A DNA stretch of 64,000 nt from Alnus glutinosa (Eukaryota; Streptophyta; Magnoliopsida; Fagales; Betulaceae). The stretch covers positions 25,753,501 to 25,817,500 of the forward strand of contig NC_084891.1 of NCBI RefSeq assembly GCF_958979055.1. The letters are read 5' to 3'. The translations under genes were made by a program, and so were the position numbers. Shown here piece by piece: positions 1 to 12,297 of this stretch. Numbering within the stretch: the first letter of the stretch is position 1; each line of letters begins with the position of its first letter. The notes beneath the pieces were generated by a model. The model saw only the letters and a list, made by a program, of their open reading frames with translations, did not search any database and was not told the origin of the DNA.

Positions 1-319
1 ACTTAATATGGTTGGACCTGTTCCCCCGTAAGGACAATGTTGGATAGTAATGTGAATTTGATGCTTATGAAGGGCATCATCCAGATAGAGTTGGGTTTTA
101 GGTGAGCAGGTTTACGCGCGCACACAACCATAGGTTACTAATCGGTTCTGAATACAAAAGTAAATTGAGATCTTGGAGTGCGGGCAGACAAGTAATGCTT
201 TTACATAACTGAATTGGTCATAAAAATTATATATTGAATTAGTTTTATCTTTTGTGCTTTTGATTTTCATTAGTGGTGAGCTTTATACCAAGTAATTATT
301 ATTTCTTGATACATAGCAG

Positions 320-2591
320 GTGTTTCAAAATGCTATGTGTTCAAGAGCCGTTTACAGGAGTATGCTCAAAAAGTTGGACTTTCTACACCTGTGTATGACA
401 CTATCAAAGAAGGCCCTTCCCATGAGCCATCCTTCAGGTCAACTGTCATAGTAAATGATGTTAGATATGATTCTTTGCCAGGATTTTTCAATCGTAAGGC
501 AGCAGAACAGTCAGCTGCTGAAGTTGCTTTATTTCAGTTAGCTAAGTCTGGTGAAGTCAATCAAAGCATCTCTCAGCCTGTTGTAAGTTCAATTTATCTT
601 TTACTAAGTTAGTTGTAAAGCTTCGTAGTTGCATCATCGTTGGTGCAATATCATAGTGTTTTTCCTGCCTGGTTCTATTAATAGAAGCTAGAAATTTCTG
701 TCCCCCTCCCCCCACCACCACCACACACACACACAAGATTTTATAGCTTATCGGTCTATATATTTCTGGTAGTGTGTTTTTTTTATAATTGTCCTGTTAC
801 CAAATTTGGAATTTGTGAGAGTTTCTGCCAAGAGGAAGTTATCATTTGGAGAGATGGACCTAAGAGTAAGAGCAAATCGAACCCAATCTGATCTCAAATA
901 CCGTTGTTTTATGAAACACCCCCGTTTTGGAGCAGTAATAACCCATTTGAAAATAAAAGCTCCGTCAACTAAGGAGCATCATAGTTTGTGTGCTACAGGG
1001 CTATCATGAGTGGTTCTGCATAATTCCTTTAGCTTTAGAACATTGCTTGTTAGTTGTGTCTTGTAGATGCCTCCAGATTGAAGTTGACAGTTCCCATATA
1101 GCAATTCACTCAGCATGGCACTACCTTATTTAACAGCATAAAACATAAAAGTGCCTGAACATGGTTTTAAATAAGATATACTGGCTGTTATTTGCTCTAA
1201 TAAGCTCCCCTTGCAATCTTCTATATGTAGAGGGTACTTCTTTCTATCCCCTTTTTCAGTTAAACCTTTATTCTTGTGCCTACAGTAGAATACGTGACAT
1301 GCATAGGTCAGGCAGCACATGTAAATGACATAAACGGATTATGGGAATTGATCTAAGAAGTCCACTTGCAATATATCTACGTCTATAGTTGGAAACAAAC
1401 TGTTAGATATCCAAAGCAAAGGAAAGTGCCCCCCCCCCCCCCCCCCCCCCCCCCTTCTTTTTTTTGACCATTTCAAAGGTTTACCATGGAATGTAGACTG
1501 GCTATTCATGCCTAATTCGTGCATTGACAAACTATGGCACTTGATCATTACCATCATATCAAAGTAGTCTCATCCTGCAGAATTACGCTCCTTTTACTGA
1601 TTATACTTTCCATTTACATGTAGAACCTGCATTATTTAAGAAGTTTCCAGCTGCCATGTGGTAAACGAAGCCATATGTGTTGCATATGAGTAATTCTGTG
1701 TTAATATTAATTAGTAATTGCCATCTCTCACTCATAATGATGATCTTTTGGTATTTATTCCAGCATGAAACAGGACTATGCAAAAATCTACTTCAGGAAT
1801 ATGCTCAAAAGATGAATTACGCAATTCCTGTATATCAGTGCCAAAAAGATGAAACCCCAGGCCGAGTGCCTCTTTTTTCGTGTACTGTTGAGATTGGAGG
1901 GATTCGTTACATTGGAGCTGCGGCAAGAACGAAGAAAGAAGCAGAAATTAAAGCCGCTAGAACTGCTCTTTTAGCCATTCAGTCGAGTGCATCTCAGTCA
2001 TCTGAGAAACCCTTTGGCAACTCTCAGTTAACAGTAATCCCATGCAAGAAAAGGGGGACCGAATCAGTTATTAATACTGAGGAGGCTGCAAATGTTCCAA
2101 AGGCAAAGAAAGGTCGATTTAAAAAGAAAATGTTGAAGAAGAAACTTCCCAGAGATAAGGCAGCAGGCAACAGTCAAGTTGAGAATGCAGGCAATTTGAT
2201 GTTCTTTATGGATAACCGCTCAGAACCCGATCAAACTGATGTACCTTGGATCCAAGAAGCAAGTTTGGGAACGTTGGCTATGGAAGCCATGAGGAATTCT
2301 CAAGATGGTAGATCAAATGTGAGCTCAAGTGAGAAAGAAATATCTGCTGGGGAATGTGCTTTGGCACACCGAGTTGATGGAAATTGTGAAAATGGTCAGT
2401 CAACAGCTTCAGATTCTAATCAAAGCAATAATGGGATTAATCCTGATGCAGGAACATCTTCCACGTTTTCTGGAGATTTGACTGTGTTCACAAAGGAGGT
2501 AAATGAGGTATCTGGAGTTGGAGAGGTAGCTTCAGTTGCAGACAATTCTACCATTGGTCAGATAGAGGCTTCAAGCATCCTGCCAGCTTAA
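320..2591 (+). CDS. HYL1: HYL1/DRB1-like double-stranded RNA-binding protein (5' partial)
   Basis: Two exons are visible: 320-582 and 1764-2591. The intron 583-1763 has a GTAAGT donor and a TTCCAG acceptor and joins in phase 0. Exon 320 opens two bases into a codon after an AG, so at least one upstream exon holding the true start lies outside or unrecognised in 1-319. The product has two consecutive dsRBDs. The first runs from SRLQEYAQK through GFFNRKAAEQSAAEVAL and the second from LLQEYAQKMNYAIPVYQC through RTKKEAEIKAARTAL. Both are very close to Arabidopsis HYL1/DRB1. A lysine-rich stretch after dsRBD2 (KAKKGRFKKKMLKKK) is a likely nuclear signal. The remaining C-terminus is acidic, Ser/Asn-rich and lacks the tandem 28-residue repeats of Arabidopsis HYL1. 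Known role of the family: nuclear partner of DCL1 and SERRATE in accurate pri-miRNA processing. Stop TAA at 2589-2591. Confidence 0.93.
1429..1454. repeat. Poly-C tract in the DRB1 intron
   Basis: About 26 consecutive C lie inside the 1.2-kb intron of the DRB1 gene, followed by a T-rich run. The rest of this intron has no conserved coding potential. Length is probably unreliable in assembly. Confidence 0.8.
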
Positions 2592-2941
2592 AACAATCAG
2601 AATAGTGGATCCAAGCGGGTGTAAACCACTCTGGAGAGAGACAGGGGGTTCGATTGTTTGGAAATTATTTTGCAGTTAGGAAGATGAATTGAATTGAGGG
2701 TTTTAAGATTAGACATTTAAAGATTTCTGTATCAGTTGGTCTATGTTAAGTGCTTTTTGGGCTTTTTGTAAATTTAAGAATCACAACCAGGCCTCTTCAG
2801 AGGAGCCTGAATCCCTCACACACAAAGTTCATTCGGGTGTCTTGAACAATTCGGTCAAGAGTTTACACAACAGCTTCGTTAGTATGTTTTGGTAGATTCG
2901 GAGCATGAACAACAAAGGACTTACTGTTACACTTTATATTT

Positions 2942-3494
2942 GGGAAAAATTATATTTAGCCCTTTAAGTGTTTATCTTATTTGAAGTTAGTCATTGAGTT
3001 TCTAATTTCAAGAATATGGTCATTAGATTTTGCAACAAATTTTAAATAGATCACTCTGTCACTTTTTTCCTCAAAATTAATAGTTTGACATATTTTATGT
3101 GTCTCAATTGATACATTAGCGTTCATATCAGCGCCTAATACAAATGTCAAGTCATTAAGCGACAAGGCATTCATAAACAAACAAAAGAAAACCTAACTTT
3201 AGAAACAAAAATCATCTTTTTCGTTATCTTAATCTTCTAGATTTATAACATAAGAGGGAAACTCGTTAACTTTGATGCTCATATAAACATTTACATTGTA
3301 TTGGGTGTTGACATTAATCCTAGCGTGTCAAATGAAACACATGTGACAAATAAAAAACTGTTAACTTTGACGATAAAGTAACATAGAGATCAATTTGAAA
3401 CTTGAACAAAACTTAATAATCTTATTTTTTAAATTGAAAATCTAATGACTAAATCAAATAAGATGAAAACTTAGAGACTAAATATGATTTTTTC
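2942..3494. mobile_element. Mutator-like MITE (553 bp) with 9-bp TSD
   Basis: The ends are inverted repeats of roughly 65 bp at about 75% identity: the left end begins GGGAAAAATTATATTTAG and the right end reversed reads GAAAAAATCATATTTAG. The element is flanked on both sides by the 9-bp direct repeat TTTATATTT (2933-2941 and 3495-3503). Long inverted ends plus a 9-bp duplication are the signature of non-autonomous Mutator elements. No ORF of note. It lies in the 3' flank of the DRB1 gene. Confidence 0.7.
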
Positions 3495-3503
3495 TTTATA
3501 TTT

Positions 3504-4297
3504 ATTGCTCATCTTGAGAACTTAGTTTTCTCTTTGAAAATTATATTGACAAGAATCCAATATTAGAATTGTCCACACTATCTAAGAAAATTTGACGGGG
3601 TTCTTAAAATTCTAACAATTTCTTTAATTAAATAGTTTATTTACTTTTTTTGAAATAAATTTTATAATGGTGCAATGATGTGGCATACTAGAAGTATAAA
3701 CTTTTTGACTTGTTATTCTTTATATGAGCAAACAAAAATCTCCTTGCAACGGCCTTGTAGCCAAGTATCTTTTCTAATGTTCATTTCTATTTGAGTAATT
3801 CAGCAAAAACTGACCAATCAGAGCTAATTACAAACAAGGTGAGTTCAAACCTGCTAATATTTTTTTAGCTATTCGAGTTTGAACAGCTCCTACTCGGTTC
3901 GATTAATTAATATTTTATTCAAGAACTCTTCTGTAAAATTATAATGAAAAAGAAATATACAAAATGTGTGGTTTTCATCCTTTTAGAATCAGTCCATGTG
4001 TGGTTGCGAAACAACGTCGTTTTGAGCCGATGTTCTGATGTTTATGTGGTGGTTGCGTGACTTTGACTAACGAGATAATGGCAAATTTGGATGAAAATGA
4101 GACGAAAAGATTGATTTGAAATTCGCGAACACTCAGACATTTAAAATATAAAATATAAAAGTTAGGAACCATTTTCAAATTGTGTTTTTACTCAGAGATT
4201 TATAATAAATTTTTCCTAAAATTTATCTTCTTAAAATCGTTGTCCGAATAAAATTTAAAGGAATGTTTGGGTGTGCGGTTTTTTTTTTTTTTTTATA

Positions 4298-4347
<50 letters not shown>

Positions 4348-4598
4348 CCTGTTTTTCAAAATTATGGATATCAAGAAAAGAAAAAAAAGAAAAAAGTAGA
4401 GACATTATGTTGAAAATGGGGTGACAGTTTTGCATTTTTTTTTGAATAAAACTTAAAAACTTGGAACTGTAGCGGATTTTAAGCCAAAAGCATTCCCTAC
4501 CTGCACATACATTGGAGTCAACTCACTCAACCCTCTTTGATCTCCGTCTAAAAACTGTCGTTTTGGTCTCTCTGAAACTTCGTTCCCAATACCCGAAA
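3504..4598. other. Gene-free spacer with TA microsatellite
   Basis: AT-rich spacer between the DRB1 and RabGGTase genes. It contains a (TA)n tract at about 4301-4344 preceded by a T-run. No conserved reading frame. The promoter and 5' UTR of the downstream gene should lie in the last few hundred bases. Confidence 0.6.
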
Positions 4599-7500
4599 AT
4601 GCACGGTCGGCCTCGCACAGCCCCAAAGCCAGAGGACTCAGCGGATTCGGCAGTCAGAGTCGAAAAGCTTCGCTCTCTCCAATCTCAGTTCCTCTCCGAC
4701 CACCACAACAAGATGTACAGATATTCTCTCTCCCTCTTTCTCTTCGATTCCCGCGATCCAAACGCTTCCTTCCATCACTCTGTTTAATTTTCTTTTTGTG
4801 TTTTTCGCTTGTGAAAAAAAAAAATGGTTCAGTTATACGAAGGAAGCTCTAGAGGTTAACGCGAAGCTCCTCGAGATCAATCCCGAGCACTACACGGCTT
4901 GGAATTATAGGAAGCTCGCCGTCGAGCACCGTCTGAGTGAGTCCGAGCCTGATCCTGACTCGGTCAAGTCGATTCTCAGTGAAGAACTCAGAGTGGTACG
5001 CTTTTGCAATTGTAGCATATTTCTCTGGTTCCTTGTTCTTTCTTTTGCTTTCTCTCTTTGTTTGTTTGCTTGCCGGGAAAAAAGGGGGAAAAAAAACTAG
5101 GGAGCTTAAAGTAAAATAAAGTTGAAGCTCACATACTCATTTTCTCAGAAGTGAAAGGAGTTAAAATTCTCTGATAGAGTACGCCTATTGCAACAATTGT
5201 ATCAGTTGAACTGAATGTTCACTTCCTTAACTTTTTGATCTCCGTTAATTTTCTCAGTGGCCAAACAGTTATTGTTTCAAAATTTACGTCTGTGCATCCA
5301 AATAATTTGGATTTACTTCATGTAGGTAGAGAGCGCATTGAAGCAGAATTACAAGTCGTACGGAGCGTGGCATCATCGAAAATGGGTGCTAAGCAAGGGG
5401 CATTCATCTATAGATCACGAATTGAGACTCCTGGGCCGATTCCAGAAGGTCGATCCTCGGAACTTTCATGCTTGGAGTTACCGGAGGTGAAATCTTGGCC
5501 CTAATTTTGAATGCGCGCAGTCTAAAAGTTTTTAGTTCATTTTTTATTTAATACTTCTTTTTGTCAGATATGTGGCAGCATTGATGAACAGATCAGAGGT
5601 GGACGAATTACAGTATACAACAGATATGATAAACACCAATTTCAGCAATTATTCTGCGTGGCATAATCGTAGGTATGAAGTATGATTTGATTGCTATCAA
5701 GTTTTGGTTTTCAGATTTGTTTTTAGTTATCAAAATTGGAATTCGTTTCCAGTTATTCTCTGAATGAATAAATTGACCTCTATATACTAGTTTTTATTTT
5801 TGTTTTTTTCTTTTCTTGGATTTGGGCTATGCTCCTAAAATAATCTTCTCTTTTTCTCTCTCTAGATTTTGAATGCATCTTTTGTTGTCTAGTTAGTTTA
5901 TTCTAAAATTATTTTTGATGCTGCATATGTATGTGCATTACAGATTTACCTTTGCATTATAATTTTTTTTTGATAAGTACCTTTGCATTATAAAATAAGG
6001 TGACTGATTTTGATTAGAACTCAGAATTGGCATTTGGCTAGTTTCAAATCTTGGTGGTATACTAAATAAGTGTTTGCCTGGGCTCTCATTGGTTTGATTT
6101 CACTACCTAAATTGTATTAGTGCTCTTAATACAAATGCATAAGGGACAAAAAGGGTAAAAGTGCATTTGAGTTTATGGGCAAAATATGAGGCACGCCTGT
6201 CAAATTCTGCCACAGAAGGATTTTAATTATAGTAAGTGCATATACATCGAGAACATGAGAGGTGCATATACCTCAAGTATGTATTTTGGTTAGTCCAACA
6301 TCCCAACTGTTTATGGAGGACCACTTACTTCGAATAATTAAACATGGCCTGTTATATCTGTAAAACTATATTATGTGTATTGAGTATTCTTCAATTACAT
6401 AATAATGTTTTCAAAAAGAAAGGGTTTTTCTTGGTTTTACCTGAGACTTTGAGATCATAATAGTGGTATCATTGATAAACATAGTTCACAGTTTATAGGC
6501 ATCACTAAAGTTTATTGTTTGATATATTGACTGTGTATTGTTAAAAAAAAAATATTATTGTTCAAACATATTGACTATGTGTAGTTATGCATGAAACACA
6601 CCAAAAGTACATATTTATTTATTTTTATTTTTTTAGATTCATATTTAGGTTTGATTATGAGTAACAAGGAACTTTTACATTAGGTGAAGTACCCGAGCAT
6701 AGACATTTTGTCCTTGGGATTCTCATGGCATGAAACACCCCAAATTTACATCTTTAGGTTTGATTATGAGTAACAAAGAACCTTTATTGTAGGTGAAGTA
6801 CCCAAGCATAGACATATTGTCCTTGGGATTCTCATGGCTTCATTCTTCTTGTTTTGCATTTATCTCATCTGGGATTTAGTTATGAAAAATTTACATCATT
6901 CGCGAATTTCCAATGGTTGTAGTGTATGTTTTACCATATGATATGTGAATGTTTACTGAACACATCTATTACTATATTTACCTCATTGAAGGACTTTTGC
7001 AGTATACTTCTGTCTAACTTGCTGAAAAGAAAGGTTCAAGGGTTTTTCCCAAAAGAGAAGGTCTTGAACGAGGAGTATGAGCTTGTACACCAAGCACTTT
7101 TTACAGACCCAGATGATCAAAGTGCTTGGTTCTATCATCTTTGGCTTCTTGATCAAACAGTGAAAGCTGATGCTCCTCTACTTATTTCTTCTTGGCCTGC
7201 TCATGATTCTAATCTCATTCTATCGGGAGATAGGTGCCTGGATGACTGTGCTTTGTCTGCATTCAATACTTTCCGTTCTGATTCTGGAACAATTCCACTC
7301 GTTCTTTATTTTAGTCAAGCTGTTGAAGGTGTAAATTCATGTACAGTATCAGTTGAATCTGTGTTTAACACAAAAGGAGAACTTACTTGGGAACCACTTT
7401 CAACAAATAATTCTCAGACTGCCCAAGTTTGGGTTACTCACCTCAATTATCCTGAAGAAAAGCTCCATTCTTCGGAAGCCTATTATCCAGTAGAGGTTAG

Positions 7501-10442
7501 AGTTGGACATTCTCAAGGCATCATTTCTTCAAGTGGTTTTCACTATAACCATCCTTCTATGTTTGCCTTTAAAGTGTTTGTACGGTCTGTTGAAAAAGAC
7601 CCAGCTGAGCATGGTGGAGAGATGATTTCATGGAGAGATGAAAATTTTCTTTTATATGAAACACGTCCTCAGGAATCAAATCCACTTTATTATTTAGATC
7701 AACTAAATATTAAGGATTCCCATGAGCAAACATCTTCAATGTGGCGTGCAGAGACTATAGCAAACGAAATAGCTCTTTTCAGAGAATTGTTGTCAGAGAT
7801 TAACTGGTGAGCTTCACTCATTTGATGGGCAAAGTCAAACTTTGTAATAGCTATAGCGTTTAACCTTTAAATAGAAATAAAAATGAAATCCCTTCTTTGT
7901 GTAGTAAAATTGGAAAGCTTACACTTGCAAGATTGTTGGTGGCTCATGACACGTTGCTGTCTCCATGTGCTAACAAAATGGTCTATTCTGAAGAAGTTAT
8001 TGAACTTTATAGTGACTTAATGAAGTTGGATCCACCACATTTACAATACTACAAGGACGAGTACAGCTTAGCTCTATTGCAGCAGGTGAGTGTCCTCTGT
8101 CATCTTTATTAGTTTCTGTTTGTCTTAGAAGTTTCAAAACATGCAGTTTGAAAAAATGGCAATTTCAAAATGTAGTTAATGTAAACGTGATTTTAAAAAA
8201 CACAATGAAGCGGTTTCACCATTTGGTTTTTAAAATCGTCGATTTATAAAAACACATCTCTTGTGTGCGGTTTCAAAAGGAGGATTTTTTCATGTTTTCA
8301 AACTTCCATTTTTTTTTTTCAAAGGCACTCCCAAATGGGACAGTTTTCACGATTTTGTTTAAAAATACGCGTTTGACCTACAAAATCACGGGGCCTAACG
8401 CACTCTTAAAGCATAATCCCTTACTCCTTCAACCTCTATGTTGGTGGTAATTCTGCAGGTACATCTAGTTGATCTCTCATTGATTGGTCAATATACGATA
8501 TCCCATTTTCTCATTATTAATCAAGCTAAAATGATTTGTGCATTGATTATAAGATCCTTCCGATTGGCCATAATTCATCACTTGAACATAATTCGCGATC
8601 TTGTGGATCATTTTGTATATTTGAGGATAACCCTCCCCCACCCCCAACAACAACAACAAAAGCCAAAAAAAAAAACACTTTATTTAAAAAAATCCTTATG
8701 TTTATTTTGTATTTATAATTTGCCCACATGGATATAATCAATCTAGATATTTTATTACTCTTGAGTATTCAATAGGCAGCTAAATAGGGGGTCCCCTTCG
8801 TTGGGATTATACCAACAATCTTTTGGATTCTTTATCTGAGGAAAAATCTTTTGAATTAAGATGTGGAGAAAAACTCTTTTATATGTAGGCTACCCCCTGT
8901 TTGTTTATCTTACCATTTCAAGTGGGCCTGTTACCAAGACCAGTCCAATAAAATTCTATAATTGTGTTTATTGGGATTGTCTCAATGCTTGTTTTTAAAA
9001 TATTTGTTACCTTTTTTTTCGAATTCAGGATCCAGTCTATGCCACATAGTGTGCTCCTCCCAGTTTTTTGAATTTTTTTTTTTTGGAAACTTAAAATAAG
9101 GTTCCATTTTACTCTTGCATTAATTTAGGATATTGATAACTAGAATTTCTTGGAACTGAAAGGTTCTGATAATGTGTTGGTTCTGCAGATAACTTTCAGT
9201 AGGGAGTCTTTACTGAGATACTGCTTTCGTCATATAGATGAGACTTCATCATTTATGAGTAATTCTATCTGTTTACGACTGAATAACTTATCATTATCAC
9301 GGATGGGGTCTATTGAGAAGTTATTATGGGTCCAAATGCTAGACTTGAGCCACAATGAACTTCGATCAATTGAAGGTCAACTTCTTCTCTAATGTTGTAA
9401 ATATTGTTGTACATATGACTTCTGCAGATTTCTTCCTACAGTTCACATGCTAACTATGAACTCAATGTTTTTCTTTTTCCAATTTTATTTTCTTAATAAG
9501 AAAGTTGCTTCTTTAACTTATTTTGTATTTCATTTATTTTATGGTATCCCTTTTCAGTTTTAATTATTTATTTTTCTTATCAAAAAAAAAAGAAAAGATG
9601 GCATCTCTTTTCAGTTTGTTTTTTCCAAAGTCCCTATTTTTTTTTCCAATCTCTTTTTAGTCTGTCTTTTAACCCTTTTTTTTTTTACCTGTTTGACCAT
9701 TAAACTCAACTAGTTTTCTTTTAATACACCTGGGAAGCCTGGGATTTCATGTTGATTCATGCTTGACAACATTTTCTTAGATGTAGATTTTGATGTTGCT
9801 AGCATATTTATCCCTGTTTTGGATTCAAAAACTGCTAAAATAAACAAGACTGGGTAGTTATATATGTGGAGAAATAGTGATCCTATGAATATAGGGAGAC
9901 TCAAGTTTTCAGGCTATGTGAGGTGTGGTGTCTCTGGTTTTGTGAAATGGGCTCAGGTCTAACCTCTTGACTTTCATGATGCATTGTAGTAGTTAATAAG
10001 CTTCGTTTTATTGAAAGGAAATTGGCTTATATTTATATGGGTTCTTCTGACAGGATTGGAGGCTATTCAGCTTCTTTCTTGCTTAAACCTGAGTGACAAT
10101 AAACTGAGTAGTTTTACTGCTCTGGGACCCTTGAGACAGCTGAAGTCACTTAAAGTGTTGGATGTTTCGCGCAACGAGATAGGTTTACACTCGATTGATA
10201 CAACAAGGTACCTGTGTTCTTCTCCTTTGTCTCATACAGAAGAAATTGATTGGAATCGTGATGAGATAGTGACTGGTGATGTCAACCTGAGAAATTGTTG
10301 GGAAGCTTTTCTAATATTTAGAGGCCTGAACTTGACGCAGTTAGATATTATGGGGAATGCAGTTGCGGATGAAAAATTTAAGTCATTTTTGGTCAAGATT
10401 GTGCCTACACTTAAGTGGCTGGATGGTGGAGAACTGCATTAA
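4599..10442 (+). CDS. RGTA1: Rab geranylgeranyltransferase (GGTase II) alpha subunit, RGTA1-like
   Basis: Eight exons: 4599-4714, 4833-4995, 5326-5486, 5568-5672, 7003-7806, 7905-8085, 9189-9375, 10054-10442. Every junction is GT-AG and the sum is 2106 nt, giving 701 residues. The start MHGRPRTAPKPED is the conserved N-terminus of plant RGTA. Prenyltransferase-alpha (PPTA) repeats are visible as AWNYRK, AWHHRKW, AWSYRR, AWHNR and AWFYHLW. The long fifth exon carries the insert domain, and the last two exons carry leucine-rich repeats (LDLSHNELRSIEG, LNLSDNKL, LKVLDVSRNEIG). The family is the alpha half of the alpha/beta enzyme that adds two geranylgeranyl groups to C-terminal cysteines of Rab GTPases presented by REP. 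Length matches Arabidopsis RGTA1 (about 680 residues). Upstream in-frame ATG at 4512 is rejected because homology begins at 4599. Confidence 0.95.
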
Positions 10443-10832
10443 CCTTAAATTTGTCATTTTTTTTTTCCTGCTTTCTCCTTTTTTAGTTCTCCAGACAAGG
10501 GAGGCATACAATATAGGAACTTGTTGGAGAACCGTTTACTTTGGTATGCTGATATTGGACATGGGGCATTCTTTTTCCGGTTATGTGAGCTTGTATGGTG
10601 AGAATTGATTAAGGGATGTGACAATTTTAATCTGTATGCAAGCTTCTGGTATGTTTTGACTTGTGTAAATAGGTTATCTGTGTTCTGTCGATGTGCTTGC
10701 ATGTTTATGTTAGCCGATCTTCTAGTCCACTTGTCTAAAGCTACAACAGCCATTGCTCCCATATGTGATGGCTGCCATCTAGACCCACCAACCAATGAGT
10801 TTGTTAAGTAATTAAATAGAGAACTTTGCCAT

Positions 10833-10868
<36 letters not shown>

Positions 10869-11757
10869 AGCTGTAAATAATATTTTAAAGAGTAATGCTA
10901 AATATTGTACTCATTCCACTAGGTTGATGTGTCCATCACCTCTTGATTTTTTTTTTTAATTTTTTTTTTTTAACAAAGGCTAATGGACATTGTCTGCGCT
11001 GGTGGTTTAGGTTTAGAATAACTGTAAAGAATATTACAAGAGTAATGCTAAATATTACATCTTCATTCTACTAGGTTAATATGGTAGTGTTTATCAGCTC
11101 TTAGATTTTTTTTGTTTTTATTATTATTTTTAAAAAGGGTAATGGGCACTGCCTAGGAGGCTTGGATGGTGGTTTAGTACGTAGCATTACTCATGTTACA
11201 AAGTATCATTGGGCAGATGAAATCGCTCGGGTAAATGGTACCCAAAATAGCATAGAGATAGTGGAAGGCTCTGGTTGCAGTGGTGACAAATATCTGAATT
11301 GCAAACACCTTGAGATGAAGAAATGGACAAATTTGGTTGCCAAAGTGATGAGGCCATCTTGAATACTTCTTGATGCATTCCTTCGTAGTTGAACTGCACA
11401 TTAAGCCAATAGATAAGAATGTGCTTTCGATTTCATGAACAGAAAAGGGTTGGGGGGAGGCGGGGTGTTCTGAATTGATGAGAACTCCTTTTTACTGTGT
11501 CTTCGTTTTGAGCATTTACTTAAAGTCGCTTATTAGAGTTGTCAATTAAATGATATGTTCCAATAAACATGCAATGATGGTAATGTATAAGTTGAAAGAT
11601 TTAGAAGATTCTACGTGCATGTAAATGGTTCAGGATCCCTAGAGTTCCATCTGAATTCCAAGAGAATGAGAGAGGAGACCCCGTTCTTAAGGTGTCTGGT
11701 CGGCCCAAGATGTGTGGCCTATTTGTCCGGGCACACCTTAAGATTCGAGGTCGGAAA
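10443..11757. other. 3' flank, (GA)n microsatellite, no gene
   Basis: The 3' UTR of the RabGGTase gene probably occupies the first few hundred bases. A (GA)n tract occurs at about 10837-10867. Two similar A/T-rich segments near 10890-10990 and 11035-11140 share the phrase AGAGTAATGCTAAATATT, suggesting a degenerate local duplication or MITE remnants. No convincing coding exon. Confidence 0.5.
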
Positions 11758-11907
11758 CGGATCCTCTTCATTTCAGTTGGAATGGAGAGGAGCCGGTCCC
11801 TTATAAAACAAGGGGCAAGATTGTCATTTTAATATTTTGGACAATTTTGCCCCTTGTTTTACAAGTGACCTGCTCCTCTCCATTTCAACTAAAATAGAGA
11901 GAATCCG
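11758..11907. mobile_element. Hairpin MITE, GGATCCTCTTCATTTCA family
   Basis: 150 bp with about 33-bp terminal inverted repeats: the left end reads CGGATCCTCTTCATTTCAGT and the right end reversed reads CGGATTCTCTCTATTTTAGT. The whole element can fold into one hairpin; the middle holds the inverted pair GGGGCAAGATTGTC and GACAATTTTGCCCC (imperfect). A related copy occurs at 56736-56894 and a weaker trace near 18060-18170. Confidence 0.65.
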
Positions 11908-12038
11908 TTTGCTTCGAAGTCCCCTCTTTCATTCCCTGAAATTTGGACTGGAAATTTTATAGAGAATTCTACTCCATTCGAAATATTATTAGAAATAGAA
12001 GAGCATAGCGAGATTATCTACATGGATATTATACTCAC

Positions 12039-12186
12039 CGAGATCTTCTCCAAAGTGGCCTCCGTTTTTTTGCTCCAAATTTTTTTGAAAGCCAGAAGAA
12101 CATGAGCTGAGCAGAACACCGGCAAATAGCGCTAACAGGGAAAGTAGACGCATGGTCTTGTTCATCTTGTTTGGCTTTGAGGCCAT
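12039..12186 (-). CDS. Candidate first coding exon of a small secreted or lipid-anchored protein
   Basis: On the minus strand an ATG at 12186 opens MASKPNKMNKTMRLLS, followed by a hydrophobic run (LLSLLALFAGVLLSSC) and a polar tail ending GGHFGEDL. This layout fits a signal peptide plus mature N-terminus. The frame reaches a strong donor (CTCG then GTGAGT) at 12039/12038 after 49 codons and one base. A TATA box lies about 100 bp upstream (12289-12297). I could not identify the next exon in 11,000-12,000 and I recognise no family. It may be a genuine short gene, a relic of one, or chance. Confidence 0.35.
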
Positions 12187-12288
12187 CCGTATCTTCCTTT
12201 TGCACTCTCTTTTTGGCAATCTTTTCAGCCTCCTTTGAGCAACTCAAATGCTATTCTGCCTTGACAAGAACCTTTTAGACTCCCCCAT

Positions 12289-12297
12289 TATATATAA
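12289..12297 (-). promoter_or_regulatory. Possible TATA box for the minus-strand candidate exon
   Basis: Read on the minus strand the stretch is TTATATATAATGGGG, a good TATA match placed to give a transcript with a leader of about 70 nt before the ATG at 12186. The assignment depends on that exon being real. Confidence 0.3.

Noticed and set aside
1677-1763. Upstream extension of the second DRB1 exon to an ATG at 1677
   Set aside because: Homology to HYL1 starts at HETGLC (1764), just after a good TTCCAG acceptor; the extension is intron.
4512-4598. In-frame upstream ATG of the RabGGTase alpha gene
   Set aside because: Plant RGTA proteins begin MHGRPR; the 29 extra residues show no similarity and would lie in the leader.
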